A stretch of 64,000 bases of DNA from Methylosinus sp. H3A (GCF_015709455.1 NZ_JADNQW010000005.1:3051001-3115000), one strand, 5' to 3'. Positions 18,019-30,729 are shown, counted from the stretch's first letter. The notes: generated by a model from the sequence alone, not told the origin. Numbers and translations are program-made.

Positions 18019-20889
18019 GTGCCGCTATCCAGATATCTGATCGCTCTCCTGTTTCTCGTCCTCTGCGGGTCGCGGGCTCTCGCCATCGATTCCGTGCGCG
18101 TGCCGCAGGACGCGGCGGCGATCGACCTCACGCACGCAGTCGAGAAATATTCCTCCGAGGGCGATCGCCTGCAGGTGTCGACCGCTCCGGGCTCCGACGG
18201 CATTATTCGACGCATCGAAGTGGGCGCGAAAGAGGCGGGGACTCGCCCGAGCTGGATCGTCTTCGCGCTCACCAACGACACGGATGAGCAATTGGAGCGG
18301 CTAATCGTCGCCCCGCATTTCCGCCTCCAGGGGTCGGGAGTGATCTGGCCGGATCTCGGCGCGACGCGCATTTCGGCGATCACGGCGAGCCAGGGTTTTC
18401 CGCCGGAACATGAGGATAGCGGGGACGCCGACGTTTTTCGCCTCACCCTCGATCCCGGCACGACGATCACTTATGTGGCCGAGCTGCGCACGCCCAATCT
18501 GCCGCAGCTCTATCTGTGGGAGCCGGACTCCTACAAGGACAAGGTCACCAGCCTCACGCTCTACAAGGGAATCGTCATCGGCATCGCCGGCCTGCTGGCG
18601 CTGTTTTTGACCATCGTCTTCGTCGTCAAAGGCGCGGTGATCTTTCCGGCGGCGGCGGCGCTCGCCTGGTCGGTTCTGGCCTATGTCTGCATAGATTTCG
18701 GCTTTTGGGCCAAGATTTTCGGCGTCGATCCCAACGCCGATCGCATTTGGCGCGCCGGCGCGGAAACGGTGCTGTCGGCGACCTTGGTCGTCTTTCTCTT
18801 CGCCTATCTCAACCTCAACCGTTGGCATGTGCGCGCCTGGCATGTCGCGGCGCTGTGGCTGCTGATTCTCGCCGATCTCGTCGGCCTCGCCATTTTCGAC
18901 GCGCCGGTGGCGGCGGGCGTCGCCCGCATTTCGCTGGCCACTGTCTCGGCGGTCGGCTTCGTGCTGGTGCTCTATTTGGCGACGCATGGCTTCGATCGAG
19001 CCATCATGCTGATTCCGACGTGGTTTTTGCTGCTGCTGTGGGTTTGCGCCGCGGGCTTCACCGTGGCTGGCTGGCTGACCAATGATCTGGTCTCTCCGGC
19101 GCTGGTCGGCGGACTGGTGCTCATTGTGATGCTGATCGGCTTCACCGTTATGCAGAATGCCTTCGCGAGCGGCGGCCTCGCTCATGGCGCGATCTCCGAC
19201 ATAGAGCGCAAGGCGCTGGCGCTGACCGGCGCCAATGAGATCGTCTTCGATTGGGACGTCCCGGCCGACTACATCTATGTGAGCCCGGAGGTGGAGGAGC
19301 AATTGGGCCTCGATCGCGGCGGGCTAGAGGGCGCGGCCTCCTCCTGGCTCGCGCTTCTGCATCCATTCGAGCACGATCGCTATCGCGCCTGCCTCGATGC
19401 TCTGCTCGAGCAGCGGCGCGGGCGCATCAATCAGGAGTTCCGGCTGCGCGCCGCGGACGGCCATTATTTCTGCTATCGGCTGAGGGCGCGGCCGGTCATC
19501 GGGCAGGATGGCGAGGTGATTCGCGTCGTCGGCACGCTCACCGACGTGACCGACGAGCGCAACGCCCGCGAGCGGCTGCTCCATGACGCCGTCCACGACA
19601 ATCTGACCGGCCTTCCGAATCGCGAATTATTTTTCGATCGACTGGAGGCGGCGCTGGTCTTCGCCGGACTCGAGGCCGGGCTGCGGCCGACCGTGCTCGC
19701 CGTCGATATCGACCGTTTCCGCCAGATCAACGAGCAGGTCGGCGTCGCCACCGGCGATTCGATCCTGCTCACCATCGCCCATCGGCTGACGCGGCTGTTG
19801 CAGCCGCAGGACACTCTGGCCCGGCTCGACGGCGATCGTTTCGCGATCATCCTCGTCTCCGAGACGGACGTCGACCATGTGATCGCGCTCGCCGATTCGG
19901 TGCGCCGCACGCTGGCGACGCCGGTGCGCTTCACCGATCGCGAGATTTCCCTGTCGGTGTCGATCGGCGTGGCGCTGTTCGACAAGGAGCTGCATCCCGA
20001 TCGCCACGACATGCTCGAGGACGCCGAGATCGCGTTGCGCCACGCCAAAAAGCTCGGCGGCAATCGCATAGAGGTGTTCCGTCCGGCGATGCGCGCGCAG
20101 CGCTCCGACCGGCTGACGCTGGAGGCCGATCTGCGCCGGGCGCTCGAGCGCGGGGAAATCAAAGTGTTCTTCCAGCCCGTGGTGCGGCTGGAGGATCGCA
20201 CCATCGCCGGCTTCGAGGCGCTGCTGCGCTGGGAGCATCCGCGCCTCGGCCAGCTCGATCCGAGCGAATTCGGCCAGGTCGCCGAGCAGACCGGCCTCGT
20301 CGTCGATTTCGGCCTGCTGGCGTTGGAGCGCACGGCGCGCGAGCTCGCCGCCTGGCAACGCGCGCTCGCCGTCGATCCGCCGATCTTCGCCTGCGTCAAT
20401 ATCGGTTCGCGGCAATTGCTGCGTCACGATCTCCTGCGCGACGTCAAAAGCGTGCTGATGCGCAACGACATCGTCAAAGGCAGCCTCAAGCTCGAGCTGA
20501 ACGAGGGGCTGGTGATGGAGAATCCGGAATATGCCGTGCAGATGCTGGCGCGTGTGAAGGAGCTCGGCGCCGGGCTCGCGATGAGCGACTTCGGCTCCGG
20601 CTATTCCTCGCTCGCCTATCTGCAGAGTTTTCCTTTCGACACGATCAAGATCGGCCGCTCCTTCGTGCGACAGACAGGCAAGGGCTCGCGCGCGGTGATT
20701 CTGCGCTCGCTGATCTCGCTCGCCCATGATCTCGGCATGGATGTCGTGGCGGAGGGCGCGGAGACGGAATCGGATGCGATCGAGCTCTATCAGCTCGGCT
20801 GCGCCTATGCGCAGGGCTATGCCTTCGGCCGCCCGATCAGCCCGGTCGAGGCGCGAAGGCTGGTCGGCGCAGCGCCCGAGGCGGCGTAG
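18019..20889 (+). CDS. 7TMR-DISM/PAS/degenerate GGDEF-EAL membrane protein
   Basis: About 957 residues. A signal peptide ends at RALA-IDSV, followed by a periplasmic 7TMR-DISM-type domain (to ~175), seven membrane helices (~180-385), a PAS domain (~395-515), GGDEF (~520-690) and EAL (~695-950). The GGDEF site is LDGDRF rather than GGDEF, so cyclase activity is unlikely. The EAL domain keeps FEALLRW, the Asn of VNIGSRQ, the Glu of LELNE, Lys of [14 protein letters not shown] and [10 protein letters not shown], but the metal-binding DDFGTG is SDFGSG. One of the paired Asp is missing, so hydrolysis may be weak or lost; a c-di-GMP receptor role is plausible. GTG 18019 is chosen for the signal peptide. 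Confidence 0.85.
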   Translation: MPLSRYLIALLFLVLCGSRALAIDSVRVPQDAAAIDLTHAVEKYSSEGDRLQVSTAPGSDGIIRRIEVGAKEAGTRPSWIVFALTNDTDEQLERLIVAPHFRLQGSGVIWPDLGATRISAITASQGFPPEHEDSGDADVFRLTLDPGTTITYVAELRTPNLPQLYLWEPDSYKDKVTSLTLYKGIVIGIAGLLALFLTIVFVVKGAVIFPAAAALAWSVLAYVCIDFGFWAKIFGVDPNADRIWRAGAETVLSATLVVFLFAYLNLNRWHVRAWHVAALWLLILADLVGLAIFDAPVAAGVARISLATVSAVGFVLVLYLATHGFDRAIMLIPTWFLLLLWVCAAGFTVAGWLTNDLVSPALVGGLVLIVMLIGFTVMQNAFASGGLAHGAISDIERKALALTGANEIVFDWDVPADYIYVSPEVEEQLGLDRGGLEGAASSWLALLHPFEHDRYRACLDALLEQRRGRINQEFRLRAADGHYFCYRLRARPVIGQDGEVIRVVGTLTDVTDERNARERLLHDAVHDNLTGLPNRELFFDRLEAALVFAGLEAGLRPTVLAVDIDRFRQINEQVGVATGDSILLTIAHRLTRLLQPQDTLARLDGDRFAIILVSETDVDHVIALADSVRRTLATPVRFTDREISLSVSIGVALFDKELHPDRHDMLEDAEIALRHAKKLGGNRIEVFRPAMRAQRSDRLTLEADLRRALERGEIKVFFQPVVRLEDRTIAGFEALLRWEHPRLGQLDPSEFGQVAEQTGLVVDFGLLALERTARELAAWQRALAVDPPIFACVNIGSRQLLRHDLLRDVKSVLMRNDIVKGSLKLELNEGLVMENPEYAVQMLARVKELGAGLAMSDFGSGYSSLAYLQSFPFDTIKIGRSFVRQTGKGSRAVILRSLISLAHDLGMDVVAEGAETESDAIELYQLGCAYAQGYAFGRPISPVEARRLVGAAPEAA

Positions 20890-20909
20890 GGCAGCGGCGC
20901 CGCGCGATT

Positions 20910-21560
20910 TCACTTCGGCGATTTCAATCCGTAAGTTTCGAAACGCGCGATCTCGCTCTCTATCTCCGCCTCGGAGATCAGCACGGGCTCGCCGGCTATG
21001 CTCGCGAGATAATAGAGCCGCGCCAGCGCCTCGAGCTCCACAGCGCGCCACATGGCGCGGTCGAGGCTTTCGCCGAGCGCGATCATGCCGTGATTGCCGA
21101 GCAGCACGCCATGCGCGTGGCCCAATCCCTCCACCGCGAGATCGGAGAGCGCCTGCGTGCCGAAAGGCGCATAGCCCGTGCAACGAATGCGCGACGTGCG
21201 GAAAATGCCGATCATGTAATGCACGGAGGGAATTTCGCGGCGCAGCGCGGCGAGCGTCGTCGCATAGGTCGAATGCGTGTGGACGACAGCCTGCACATCC
21301 GCTCGCGCGCGCAAAATGTCGCGATGCATGCGCCATTCGCTGGAAGGCGCGAGCGGCCCTTCCGCCGCGCTGTCGCCCTCGAGCGGCATGCGCGCGATCA
21401 TCTGCGGGGTCATCGAGGCGTAGGAGATTCCGCTCGGCGTGATCAGCATCGCTTCGCCGTCGCGCACGGAAATATTGCCCGCCGTGCCTTGATTGAGTCC
21501 AAGCGCGTTCATGCTCCGCGCAGCTTCGACGATCGCCTCACGCGTGTTCGCGCCAGTCAT
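20910..21560 (-). CDS. Class II aldolase/adducin family protein
   Basis: 216 residues, the length of L-fuculose-phosphate aldolase. Substrate phosphate-loop residues are in GTAGNISVR and [13 protein letters not shown]. The Zn site is made by HTHS ([15 protein letters not shown]) and the His of [11 protein letters not shown], with the catalytic Glu in SSEWRMHRD. Members cleave phosphorylated sugars or act in methylthioribose and related salvage; the substrate cannot be told from the sequence. The start at 21560 ([15 protein letters not shown]) fits the family; the open frame runs much further upstream, antisense to hslVU, and that part is not protein. It is divergent from hslV. Confidence 0.88.
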   Translation of the reverse strand: MTGANTREAIVEAARSMNALGLNQGTAGNISVRDGEAMLITPSGISYASMTPQMIARMPLEGDSAAEGPLAPSSEWRMHRDILRARADVQAVVHTHSTYATTLAALRREIPSVHYMIGIFRTSRIRCTGYAPFGTQALSDLAVEGLGHAHGVLLGNHGMIALGESLDRAMWRAVELEALARLYYLASIAGEPVLISEAEIESEIARFETYGLKSPK

Positions 21561-21650
21561 TCCGGGTTCCCCTGCCAGCGGCGCGCGCCCCTTGCCGCGG
21601 CGCGCGCGAGCCCCTACATCCGCAAGACTCTTTTTCCAGCCGAGGCTCGG

Positions 21651-22217
21651 ATGACACAAGAACAAAATACGAAACCGGCGAGCTGGCACGCGACGACCAT
21701 CGTCCTGGTGAAGAAGAACGGCAAGACGGTCATCGCCGGCGACGGACAGGTGAGCCTCGGGCAGACGATCGTCAAGGCGAGCGCCAAGAAGGTGCGCCGG
21801 CTCGGCAAGGGCGACGTCATCGCGGGTTTCGCCGGCGCGACGGCGGACGCCTTCACTTTGTTCGAGCGGCTCGAGGGGAAGCTCGAGCAATATCCGGGGC
21901 AATTGACGCGCGCCTGCGTGGAGCTCGCCAAGGATTGGCGCATGGATCGCTATCTGCGCCGGCTCGAGGCGATGATGCTCGTCGCCGATCGCGAGGTGGG
22001 GCTGACGCTCACCGGCGCCGGCGACGTGCTGGAGCCGGAGGCCTTTGAGCATGGCTCCGTGGCGGCGATCGGCTCCGGCGGCAATTTCGCGCTGGCGGCG
22101 GCGCGCGCGCTGATCGATCAGCCGCTGGAGGCGGAGGCCATCGCCCGGCGCGCCATGGAGATCGCCGCCGAAATCTGCGTCTACACCAATCGCAACATCG
22201 TGATCGAGTCGATCTGA
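21651..22217 (+). CDS. hslV: ATP-dependent protease proteolytic subunit HslV
   Basis: 188 residues. The mature N-terminal nucleophile Thr is in [25 protein letters not shown], i.e. about 12 residues are removed, as in other alphaproteobacterial HslV. Further landmarks are [37 protein letters not shown] and [13 protein letters not shown]. It assembles as two hexameric rings and degrades proteins unfolded by HslU. The gene is 30 bases upstream of hslU and cotranscribed. Confidence 0.95.
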   Translation: MTQEQNTKPASWHATTIVLVKKNGKTVIAGDGQVSLGQTIVKASAKKVRRLGKGDVIAGFAGATADAFTLFERLEGKLEQYPGQLTRACVELAKDWRMDRYLRRLEAMMLVADREVGLTLTGAGDVLEPEAFEHGSVAAIGSGGNFALAAARALIDQPLEAEAIARRAMEIAAEICVYTNRNIVIESI

Positions 22218-22247
22218 TAGCGCCGAGAGAATCCCGAGGAACTGCAT

Positions 22248-23555
22248 ATGGCCGATTTTTCCCCGCGCGAGATCGTCTCCGAGCTCGACCGTTTCATCGT
22301 CGGGCAGAACGACGCCAAGCGCGCCGTCGCCATCGCCTTGCGCAACCGCTGGCGCAGGCTGCGCCTCGAAGGTTTTATGCGCGAGGAAGTGCTGCCCAAG
22401 AATATTTTGATGATCGGCCCGACGGGCTGCGGCAAGACCGAGATCGCGCGTCGCCTCGCCAAGCTCGCCAATGCACCTTTCCTCAAGGTCGAGGCGACGA
22501 AATTCACCGAGGTCGGCTATGTCGGCCGCGATGTCGAGCAGATCGTGCGCGACCTCGTCGAGGTGGCGATTCTGCTGGTGAAGGAGCGCCGGCGCAAAGA
22601 TGTGGAGGCCAAGGCGCAGCTCGCGGCGGAGGAGCGCGTGCTCGACGCGCTGGTCGGCCCGGCGGCCTCGCCGGCGACGCGCGATTCCTTCCGCAAGAAG
22701 CTGCGCGCCGGGGAGGTCGACGACAAGGAGATCGAGATCGAGCTGGCGCAATCGGGCCCCTCGGTCCCGATGTTCGAGCTGCCGAACATGCCCGGCGCGA
22801 GCGTCTCCGCCTTCTCGATCGGCGACATATTCGGCAAGGCCTTCCAAGGCCGGCCCAAGCGCCGAAAAATGCAAGTGAAGGACGCGCATGGGCCGCTGCT
22901 CGCCGAGGAGAGCGACAAGCTCATCGACCAGGAGGAGAGCATTCGCGAGGCGATCTCCGAGGTCGAGAATAACGGCATCGTCTTCATCGACGAGATGGAC
23001 AAGATCTGCGCCCGCGAGGGCAGGGGCGGCGCGGATGTCTCGCGCGAGGGCGTGCAACGCGATCTGCTGCCGCTGATCGAGGGCACCACGGTCGCGACCA
23101 AGCACGGGCCGGTGAAGACCGACCATGTGCTGTTCATCGCCTCCGGCGCCTTTCATGTGGCCAAGCCCTCGGATCTGCTGCCGGAGCTGCAGGGGCGTCT
23201 GCCGATCCGCGTCGAGCTCGCCTCGCTGGACGAGGAGGATTTCCGCCGCATCCTCACCGAGACCGAGGCCTGCCTCACCAAGCAATATGTGGCGCTGCTG
23301 GCGACAGAGGGCGTCGCGCTGGAGATCGCGCCATCGGCCGTGGACGCCATCGCTAAAGTCGCGGTTCAGGTGAACTCCTCGGTCGAAAACATAGGCGCGC
23401 GCCGCCTGCAGACGGTGATGGAGCGCGTGCTGGACGAGGTGAGCTTTTCGGCCTCCGACCGCGCCGGCGAGACGGTGACGATCGACGGCGATTATGTGGA
23501 GGAGCACATCGGCGATCTCGCCAAGAACCGCGATTTGAGCCGTTTCATTCTCTGA
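22248..23555 (+). CDS. hslU: ATP-dependent protease ATPase subunit HslU
   Basis: 435 residues. Walker A is [15 protein letters not shown] and Walker B is [15 protein letters not shown]. The pore loop motif [16 protein letters not shown] and the second-region [12 protein letters not shown] are typical of HslU/ClpY. The intermediate (I) domain lies between about residues 110 and 230. It unfolds substrates for HslV in the cytoplasm. Expression is probably from the hslV promoter; heat-shock control is known for the family but no sigma-32 site was identified here. Confidence 0.96.
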   Translation: MADFSPREIVSELDRFIVGQNDAKRAVAIALRNRWRRLRLEGFMREEVLPKNILMIGPTGCGKTEIARRLAKLANAPFLKVEATKFTEVGYVGRDVEQIVRDLVEVAILLVKERRRKDVEAKAQLAAEERVLDALVGPAASPATRDSFRKKLRAGEVDDKEIEIELAQSGPSVPMFELPNMPGASVSAFSIGDIFGKAFQGRPKRRKMQVKDAHGPLLAEESDKLIDQEESIREAISEVENNGIVFIDEMDKICAREGRGGADVSREGVQRDLLPLIEGTTVATKHGPVKTDHVLFIASGAFHVAKPSDLLPELQGRLPIRVELASLDEEDFRRILTETEACLTKQYVALLATEGVALEIAPSAVDAIAKVAVQVNSSVENIGARRLQTVMERVLDEVSFSASDRAGETVTIDGDYVEEHIGDLAKNRDLSRFIL

Positions 23556-23674
23556 TCGGAAAGGCCGAAAGCGGGCTTGCGGCGCGCGCCGGGCTGAACT
23601 ATACAGCCCTCGCGCTGCAGCGGCGACGCCGCGCTTCGCCCCGCCCTCACCCCAGAGAGGGCGACAAAAAAAGT

Positions 23675-23750
<76 letters not shown>

Positions 23751-23875
23751 AAGCTCTCCTCGAGAAACGCCCGAGCTTCGGCCGCCCCGCGATGAGCGCC
23801 TGGGAGCCGCGATAACGGCGTAATTCTCTGATGTTCAAGCGCGCGACCGCTTCCCCCCTCAAGATCACGAAAGTC

Positions 23876-25012
23876 ATGGAACAGTCGCGAAAGCATCGTC
23901 TCCAGCATCTCGACATGCTGCGCGGCCTCTGTGCGCTGGGCGTCGTCGTCAGCCATTTGCGGTCGCTGCTGGTCGTCCCCTATGCGGAAGCCCACAGGCA
24001 CAGCGTCGTCGACCTGATTCTCTTCACGCTCGGCGGCCTCGGCCATGAATGCGTGATCGCCTTTTTCGCGCTCAGCGGCTTTCTCGTCGGCGGCTCGACG
24101 CTGGCGGCGATGCGGGCGGGACGCTTCTCATGGGCGGATTATGGCGTCGCGCGGCTGTCGCGGCTGTGGACCGTGCTCCTCCCGGCGTTGGCGCTCACCG
24201 CCCTGCTGGACTTCGCCGGTTCCGCACTCGGGCCCGCAGGCGCCTATCAGGGAGCCCTGGCGGCGACAATTCCGAGCGGGCCGACGCCGACCGAGCCGGC
24301 GAATCATTCGCTCGCGACCTTCCTCGGCAATCTGATGTTCCTGCAGACGATCGACACGCCCGTCTTCGGTTCCAATCGGCCGCTGTGGAGTCTCGCCAAC
24401 GAGGCTTGGTATTATTTGGCCTTCCCGCTGCTGGCCTTCGCCTTTTTTCACCGCGCCCCGCTCGTGCGGGCGCTCTGCGCCGCCGCCGGCCTGCTGGCGC
24501 TCGGATCGATGCCGGTCGAAATGACCCTTCTCGGCCTCCCCTGGATCGCCGGCGCGCTCGCCGCGGATCATCCGGCGCGTCCCTCGCTGGCGCGCGCGCT
24601 TCTCGGCGCGGCCGCGACGGTGGCGGCCGTCGGCGCCGCGCATGCGTGGCGCACGATCGTCGGCGACATTATTCTGGGCTGCGCCATCGCCTTCTGGCTG
24701 CGCGATCTCGCCGCCGTCCGGCCTATCGGCGGGCTCTACGCCGGCGCGGCGCAGGGGCTTTCGGATATTTCCTACACGCTCTACGCCGTGCATTTCCCGC
24801 TGCTGCTGATGCTGTGGTTCTGGCTGCTGGCGCCCGAGCAGAGCGAGCCGGGATTCGCCGTGCTCGCGCGAATGGCCCTGCTCATGGCCGTCGCGCTCGC
24901 CTATGCGACCGCCGTCTGGTTCCTGTTCGAGCGCCGCACCGACGCCGTGCGCGGCTGGATGCGGCAGCGGCTCAGGGGCTTTCGGCTGGTCCTTTCGGCG
25001 CGGCGGCCATAA
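23876..25012 (+). CDS. Acyltransferase 3 family membrane protein (OafA-like)
   Basis: 378 residues with about ten membrane helices. The N-terminus HLDMLRGLCALGVVVSHL and the FFALSGFLVGG stretch are signatures of the acyltransferase-3 family, including a His in the first helix and an Arg pair expected for acyl transfer. NRPLWSLANEAWYYLAFPL is the conserved middle motif. Such proteins O-acylate surface polysaccharides or other exported glycans; the target here is unknown. ATG 23876 (MEQSRKHRLQHLDM) fits family starts; ATG 23831 is an alternative. It ends close to the convergent PstS-like gene. Confidence 0.85.
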   Translation: MEQSRKHRLQHLDMLRGLCALGVVVSHLRSLLVVPYAEAHRHSVVDLILFTLGGLGHECVIAFFALSGFLVGGSTLAAMRAGRFSWADYGVARLSRLWTVLLPALALTALLDFAGSALGPAGAYQGALAATIPSGPTPTEPANHSLATFLGNLMFLQTIDTPVFGSNRPLWSLANEAWYYLAFPLLAFAFFHRAPLVRALCAAAGLLALGSMPVEMTLLGLPWIAGALAADHPARPSLARALLGAAATVAAVGAAHAWRTIVGDIILGCAIAFWLRDLAAVRPIGGLYAGAAQGLSDISYTLYAVHFPLLLMLWFWLLAPEQSEPGFAVLARMALLMAVALAYATAVWFLFERRTDAVRGWMRQRLRGFRLVLSARRP

Positions 25013-25026
25013 AGGCCGATCAGGCG

Positions 25027-26058
25027 TCAGTCCTTGGCGCGGAACGCCATTTTCTGGCCCCAGGCGGCCCGGATCTGATCCTTCACCGCATGCGGCAAGG
25101 GAATATATTGCAGCGTTTTCGCCGCCTTGTCGCCATGCGCGAAAGCCCAGTCGAAGAATTTCAGCACGGCCGCCGCATTTTCCGCCTTGGCCTGCGATTT
25201 CGGCACGAGAACGAAGGTCGCCGTGACCAGCGGCCAGCTCTTGTCTCCCGGCATATTCGTCAGATCGACGGAGAAATTATCGGCCGCGGCCCAATCCGCA
25301 TTCATCGCCGCCGCTGCGAACGTCTCTTCGCTCGGCGCGACGAATTTTCCGGCGCGGTTGAGGAGCTTGGCGGGAGAAAGATGATTGGTCGTGACATAGG
25401 AGTTTTCGGCGTAGCCTATGCTCCCTTTGGTTCTGGGAACCTCGCCCGACGTGCCGGCGCTGCCATGGACGCCGACGCCGCCGGCCCACTCCAGCGTCAT
25501 CCCGACGCCCATGCGCGTTTTCCACGCTTCGCTCACCTTGGAGAGATAGCGCGACAACGCGAAAGTCGTTCCCGAGGCGTTGGAATGGTGGATCGGGACG
25601 ATCAGAAGATCTGGAAGCGAGAGGCCGTGATTGAGCGCGACGATGCGCGGATCGTTCCACCGCGTGATCGCGCCGAGATAGATATCGGCGATGACCGGCC
25701 CGTCGAGACGCAGCGCATTGGCGCCGACGCCGGGTATGTTGACGATCACATCGAGGCCGCCGACCACAGAAGGAAACTGCAAGAGATTGGCTTCCTCGAT
25801 CCGCTTGGCGTCCATCGGAACGTCGGAGGCGCCGAAATCGACGGTGCCGACAGCGGCCTGTTTTTGTCCGACGCCGGAGCCGGTCGCCTGATAATTGACC
25901 TCGAATCCGAGGCTCGGCTTCGCCTCCTGCGCCCAGCGCGTGTAGATGGGCGCGGCGAAGGCCGAGCCGGTTCCCAAAAGGGCGGTCTCGGCGCGCGCGG
26001 CGTCGAGACTGGAGATGGCGGCGATCGAGATCATGAAAGCGGCGCCGGCGCTACGCAT
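25027..26058 (-). CDS. PstS-like phosphate/phosphonate-binding periplasmic protein
   Basis: 343 residues with a signal peptide ending near AARA-ETALLGTG. The ligand-pocket motifs of PstS are present: LLGTGSAFAAPIY, NYQATGSGVGQKQ, DFGASDVPMD, ITRWNDPRIVALN and HHSNASGTT, followed by GSIGYAENSYV. No pstCAB genes are nearby. It lies 47 bases downstream of phnA in the same direction, so it is probably cotranscribed with it and may capture the phosphonoacetate or the phosphate released from it; that role is inferred. Confidence 0.85.
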   Translation of the reverse strand: MRSAGAAFMISIAAISSLDAARAETALLGTGSAFAAPIYTRWAQEAKPSLGFEVNYQATGSGVGQKQAAVGTVDFGASDVPMDAKRIEEANLLQFPSVVGGLDVIVNIPGVGANALRLDGPVIADIYLGAITRWNDPRIVALNHGLSLPDLLIVPIHHSNASGTTFALSRYLSKVSEAWKTRMGVGMTLEWAGGVGVHGSAGTSGEVPRTKGSIGYAENSYVTTNHLSPAKLLNRAGKFVAPSEETFAAAAMNADWAAADNFSVDLTNMPGDKSWPLVTATFVLVPKSQAKAENAAAVLKFFDWAFAHGDKAAKTLQYIPLPHAVKDQIRAAWGQKMAFRAKD

Positions 26059-26105
26059 GTTCGTGCGTCCTATTGCGAGAGAAAATGTTCTGAGCTTCGT
26101 CTGCG

Positions 26106-27499
<1,394 letters not shown>

Positions 27500-28393
27500 G
27501 TGACAAAAATGGCGCGCAAGCCGCTTCCGCTGAAAATGTTGCAGACGCTCGAAGCCGTCGTGCGCCTCGACGGCGTCTCCAATGCGGCCAAGGAACTCGG
27601 CGTGACGCATGGCGCCGTGAGCCGGCAGATCGCTTTGCTCGAGGACTGGCTCGGGCGCGCCTTGTTCGAGCGCGATCGTGGACGCCTGCGGCCACTCGAT
27701 GAAACGCGCCAATTCGTCGCCGTCGTCACCGATTGCTTCGAGCGGATGGACGCGGCTCTGGGGCGCGTCAAGACCGCGCGGCGGCGTCTCAAGGTTTTCG
27801 CTCATGCGTCTTTCGCAATGTATTGGCTGGTGCCGAGGCTCGAACAATTCTACGCGCAAAATCCGGACGTGGACGTGCATGTGCAGACGCGGCAGACCGG
27901 AGAAGATCCCGCTTCGTCCTTCTTCGATGTCGCGATCATGCGCGGCGCAGAGCAGATCGGCAATTGGGAAGGCTCTCCTGTTCTACAGGAGAGCCTCACT
28001 CTATTGACGACGCGCGATCGTGCCGTGTCGCTCGCCGCGCGCGGCGCCGCGGCCTTGATGGGCGAGACATTCGCCGTCAGCGACACGCGGCCAGGCGAGA
28101 TCGAGCGATGGCTCGAGATCGCCGGCCTGCCGCCGCTGCAGAAGTGGCGCGAGCGCCGCTTCGGGCATTTTCATACGGCGATCATGGCGGTTCTCAATGG
28201 CCAGGGGATCACTGTCGGGCCGATCGAATTGACCGGCGGCAAAGTCGCCGCCGAGGGGCTGCTCGCGGCGCCTTTCCCGCAGATCGTCGCGGCAGGGCCG
28301 CGCCATATCGCCTATATCGATCCGCAATCGGAGAGTTATCCGATCGCCAAGCGCTTCGTCCTCTGGCTGCGCGACGAAGCGGGCGCGATCTAA
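27500..28393 (+). CDS. LysR-family regulator of phnA
   Basis: 297 residues. The N-terminal winged helix-turn-helix is LKMLQTLEAVVRLDGVSNAAKELGVTHGAVSRQIALLEDWLG in the usual LysR order, followed by a substrate-binding domain (from ~90) including RRRLKVFAHASFAMYWLVPRLEQF. Position and divergence from phnA indicate it senses phosphonoacetate and controls phnA. The GTG at 27500 is taken as start; ATG 27509 is equally possible. Its stop overlaps the convergent small gene by 4 bases. Confidence 0.85.
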   Translation: MTKMARKPLPLKMLQTLEAVVRLDGVSNAAKELGVTHGAVSRQIALLEDWLGRALFERDRGRLRPLDETRQFVAVVTDCFERMDAALGRVKTARRRLKVFAHASFAMYWLVPRLEQFYAQNPDVDVHVQTRQTGEDPASSFFDVAIMRGAEQIGNWEGSPVLQESLTLLTTRDRAVSLAARGAAALMGETFAVSDTRPGEIERWLEIAGLPPLQKWRERRFGHFHTAIMAVLNGQGITVGPIELTGGKVAAEGLLAAPFPQIVAAGPRHIAYIDPQSESYPIAKRFVLWLRDEAGAI

Positions 28394-28692
28394 TAGACGA
28401 ATTTCGACGTCGTCCCACGGCCGCGCGGGGCGGGGCCGCTCTGTGCGCCCGACTTGCCCTCCACGCCCGGCGCGCCGGCGGCGAGCGCGCTCGCGTCCAG
28501 GGCCAAGGCCTCGTTCTGGTCGATGAAGCCGGAGCGGCCTTCGAAGGATTTTTGCGTCACCGTGCTCGGCGTCACATTCTGTCCGACGGCGGGGCCGGAT
28601 GTGCGTCCGCTCTGAGTCGGCTGCTCGGCGATCGCCGCCGCGCCGCCGAGAATCAGAACGAGGCTCGTCCAATAGAGCGCGGACTTGCGCAT
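28390..28692 (-). CDS. Small exported hypothetical protein
   Basis: 100 residues: signal peptide MRKSALYWTSLVLILGGAAAIA, then a Gln/Ser/Thr/Gly-rich mature chain without Cys. No domain is recognised. A GGAG site precedes the ATG. It converges on the LysR gene with a 4-base overlap of stop codons and lies upstream-independent of rlmB, which is transcribed in the same direction but ends upstream. Confidence 0.6.
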   Translation of the reverse strand: MRKSALYWTSLVLILGGAAAIAEQPTQSGRTSGPAVGQNVTPSTVTQKSFEGRSGFIDQNEALALDASALAAGAPGVEGKSGAQSGPAPRGRGTTSKFVY

Positions 28693-28786
28693 GGCGTGTC
28701 TCCTCTCGCCGGAAATCGATCCGCCCCCTCGAGAAGCCCTACATCGAACCGCATCTCGAATCGGCAAGCGGAGGCGTTCTAAAGGC

Positions 28787-29617
28787 TCACCCGAGCCGCA
28801 GGCGCAGCGCCATCAGCGCGGCGGCGCAGGCGTTGGAGACATTGAGGCTCTTGATCGGCCCCGGCATGTCGAGCCGCGCCAAGAGATCGCAGCGCTCGCG
28901 CGTGAGGCGCCGCAGGCCTTTGCCTTCGGCGCCGAGCACCAGCGCCAGCGGCCTGCGCAGAGGGTTCGCCTCCAGCGGCTGCGGCCCCTCCGAATCGAGT
29001 CCGACGATCAGAAAATCGCGCGCGGCCAATTGCTCGAGCGCGCGGGCGAGATTGACGACGGAGACGATCGTCACATGCTCGAGCGCGCCCGAGGCCGCTT
29101 TGGCGAGGACGCCGGTGAAATCCGGACTGTGGCGCTCGGTCACGACCAGCGCGTCGACAGCGAAGGCCGCCGCCGTGCGCAGTATGGCGCCGACATTATG
29201 CGGATCGGTCACTTGATCGAGGACCAGAACCAGGCCGCTTTTCGGCTCTATGTCGGCGATATCCGCCTCGGGCAGGGGGCGCGCCTCGAGCATCAATCCC
29301 TGATGCACGCTCTCCTCGCCGAGTCGCTGCGACAGCGCCCGCGCATCGACGATCTTCGGCGTGAGGCCGGCGGCGGCGGCGAGCGGCGCGATGCGCTCGG
29401 CGGCGCCTTCCGTCGCATAGAGCGTCAGCAATTTGCGCCTTCCGGCGACGAGCGCCTCGCGCACCGCATGGGCGCCATAGAGCACGACGATATCGCCGGC
29501 GGGACGGCGGAAGGGCGCCTCCTCGCTCGCAGTCTGGCGCGGGGGAGGGCGGCGGCCGCGGTCTTTCCCATCGCGGCTCTGGTGGTCGCGGTCCTTGCCG
29601 GCGGGCGGGCGGCTCAT
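28787..29617 (-). CDS. rlmB: 23S rRNA 2'-O-methyltransferase RlmB (SpoU family)
   Basis: 276 residues. A basic, Arg/Asp-rich tail of about 45 residues precedes the RNA-binding domain ([13 protein letters not shown]). The SPOUT knot has the three SpoU motifs: [19 protein letters not shown] (motif 1), [15 protein letters not shown] (motif 2) and [18 protein letters not shown] (motif 3). It methylates G2251 of 23S rRNA. The ATG at 29617 overlaps the ispE stop (ATGA), so the two genes are translationally coupled. Confidence 0.92.
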   Translation of the reverse strand: MSRPPAGKDRDHQSRDGKDRGRRPPPRQTASEEAPFRRPAGDIVVLYGAHAVREALVAGRRKLLTLYATEGAAERIAPLAAAAGLTPKIVDARALSQRLGEESVHQGLMLEARPLPEADIADIEPKSGLVLVLDQVTDPHNVGAILRTAAAFAVDALVVTERHSPDFTGVLAKAASGALEHVTIVSVVNLARALEQLAARDFLIVGLDSEGPQPLEANPLRRPLALVLGAEGKGLRRLTRERCDLLARLDMPGPIKSLNVSNACAAALMALRLRLG

Positions 29618-30480
29618 CGCAGCACCGCGGTCTTCACCCACCAGCCCTTATGCTGGCGGCGGATGACGGCGGCGGCGCGGGCGGCCGCCTGGCGGGTCGA
29701 GAACAGAGCGAAGCAGGTCGCGCCGGAGCCGGACATTCGGGCGAGCCGGCAGCCTTTGGCGGCCGACAGCACCGCGAGCGCGTCGACGATGACCGGCGCC
29801 TCAACGCAGGCGGCGTCTTCCATATCGTTGCGGCCTCTGCGCAGCGCAGCCGCTATCCCTTCCGTGCCGAGCGCTGCGGAAATGTCGGGGTGAGGCGCGG
29901 CGCCCGTCGTCTCGCCCGCAGCGAGGTCGAGGCGGGCGAAGACGCCGCGCGTCTCCACCGGCGCGCCGGGGTTGATCAGCACGGCGGGGAGCGGCGGCAG
30001 GCCGAGCGGCTCGCCGATCGTCTCGCCCCGGCCGAGCATGTAGCGCGCGCGGGGCGAGAGGCAGACGGGCACGTCGGAGCCGGTGGCGCGGGCGGCCTCG
30101 AGCAGACGGGGATCGTCGATGGAGATTCCATTGGCCTCGGCCAGCAGGCGCAGCGCCGCGGCGGCGTCCGAGGAGCCGCCGCCTACGCCGGCCGCGACCG
30201 GCAGATATTTGGTGAGATGGAACGCTCCGAGGCGCAGACCGGGGACGCGCTCGGCGAGACGATGGGCGGCGCGCAGCACGAGATTGTCGGCCTCCGCGCC
30301 AGCGGCGGCGGCGGTGGGGCCGTCGACGGCGAGCGAAAGCGTCTCTCCCGGCGCGAGATGCAGGGCGTCGCCGGCTCCGGAGAAGGCGACGAGGCTCTCG
30401 AGCTCGTGATAGCCGTCGGCCCGGCGGCCGAGAATGTGAAGGGTCAAATTGATCTTGGCGGGGGCGCGCGTCGCGAGCAT
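29614..30480 (-). CDS. ispE: 4-diphosphocytidyl-2-C-methyl-D-erythritol kinase
   Basis: 288 residues, GHMP-kinase fold. It has [22 protein letters not shown] at the start, the ATP loop [18 protein letters not shown], and the C-terminal [12 protein letters not shown]. IspE phosphorylates CDP-ME in the MEP pathway, which supplies isoprenoids including the hopanoids handled by HpnN-type transporters. It is followed by rlmB with a 4-base overlap. Confidence 0.95.
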   Translation of the reverse strand: MLATRAPAKINLTLHILGRRADGYHELESLVAFSGAGDALHLAPGETLSLAVDGPTAAAAGAEADNLVLRAAHRLAERVPGLRLGAFHLTKYLPVAAGVGGGSSDAAAALRLLAEANGISIDDPRLLEAARATGSDVPVCLSPRARYMLGRGETIGEPLGLPPLPAVLINPGAPVETRGVFARLDLAAGETTGAAPHPDISAALGTEGIAAALRRGRNDMEDAACVEAPVIVDALAVLSAAKGCRLARMSGSGATCFALFSTRQAAARAAAVIRRQHKGWWVKTAVLR

Positions 30481-30729
30481 GGAGTCCCGTGTCTCGGGTG
30501 GATCGATCCGGGCGCGCCGGAGGCGGGCGACAGATGCGCCGGCCTCGCCGGCCCTGTCAAGGACGGCGCCCCGGACCGCAGGGCGAATGGGCGAGGGCTT
30601 GCTCGTCCTTCGAAGACGCCCGCTGCGCGCCTGATCGCCGCCGCCGACTGCCTAGACCGACAATTCGGCGAAAATTCGTCTGCTCGTCGCCGCAGACTGC
30701 GCTGTGTTTGCCCTGGCGTGCGTTGAGGC

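Noticed and set aside
20910..23507. 865-codon frame including the class II aldolase
   Set aside because: Only the last 216 codons match the family; the upstream part is antisense to hslV and hslU.
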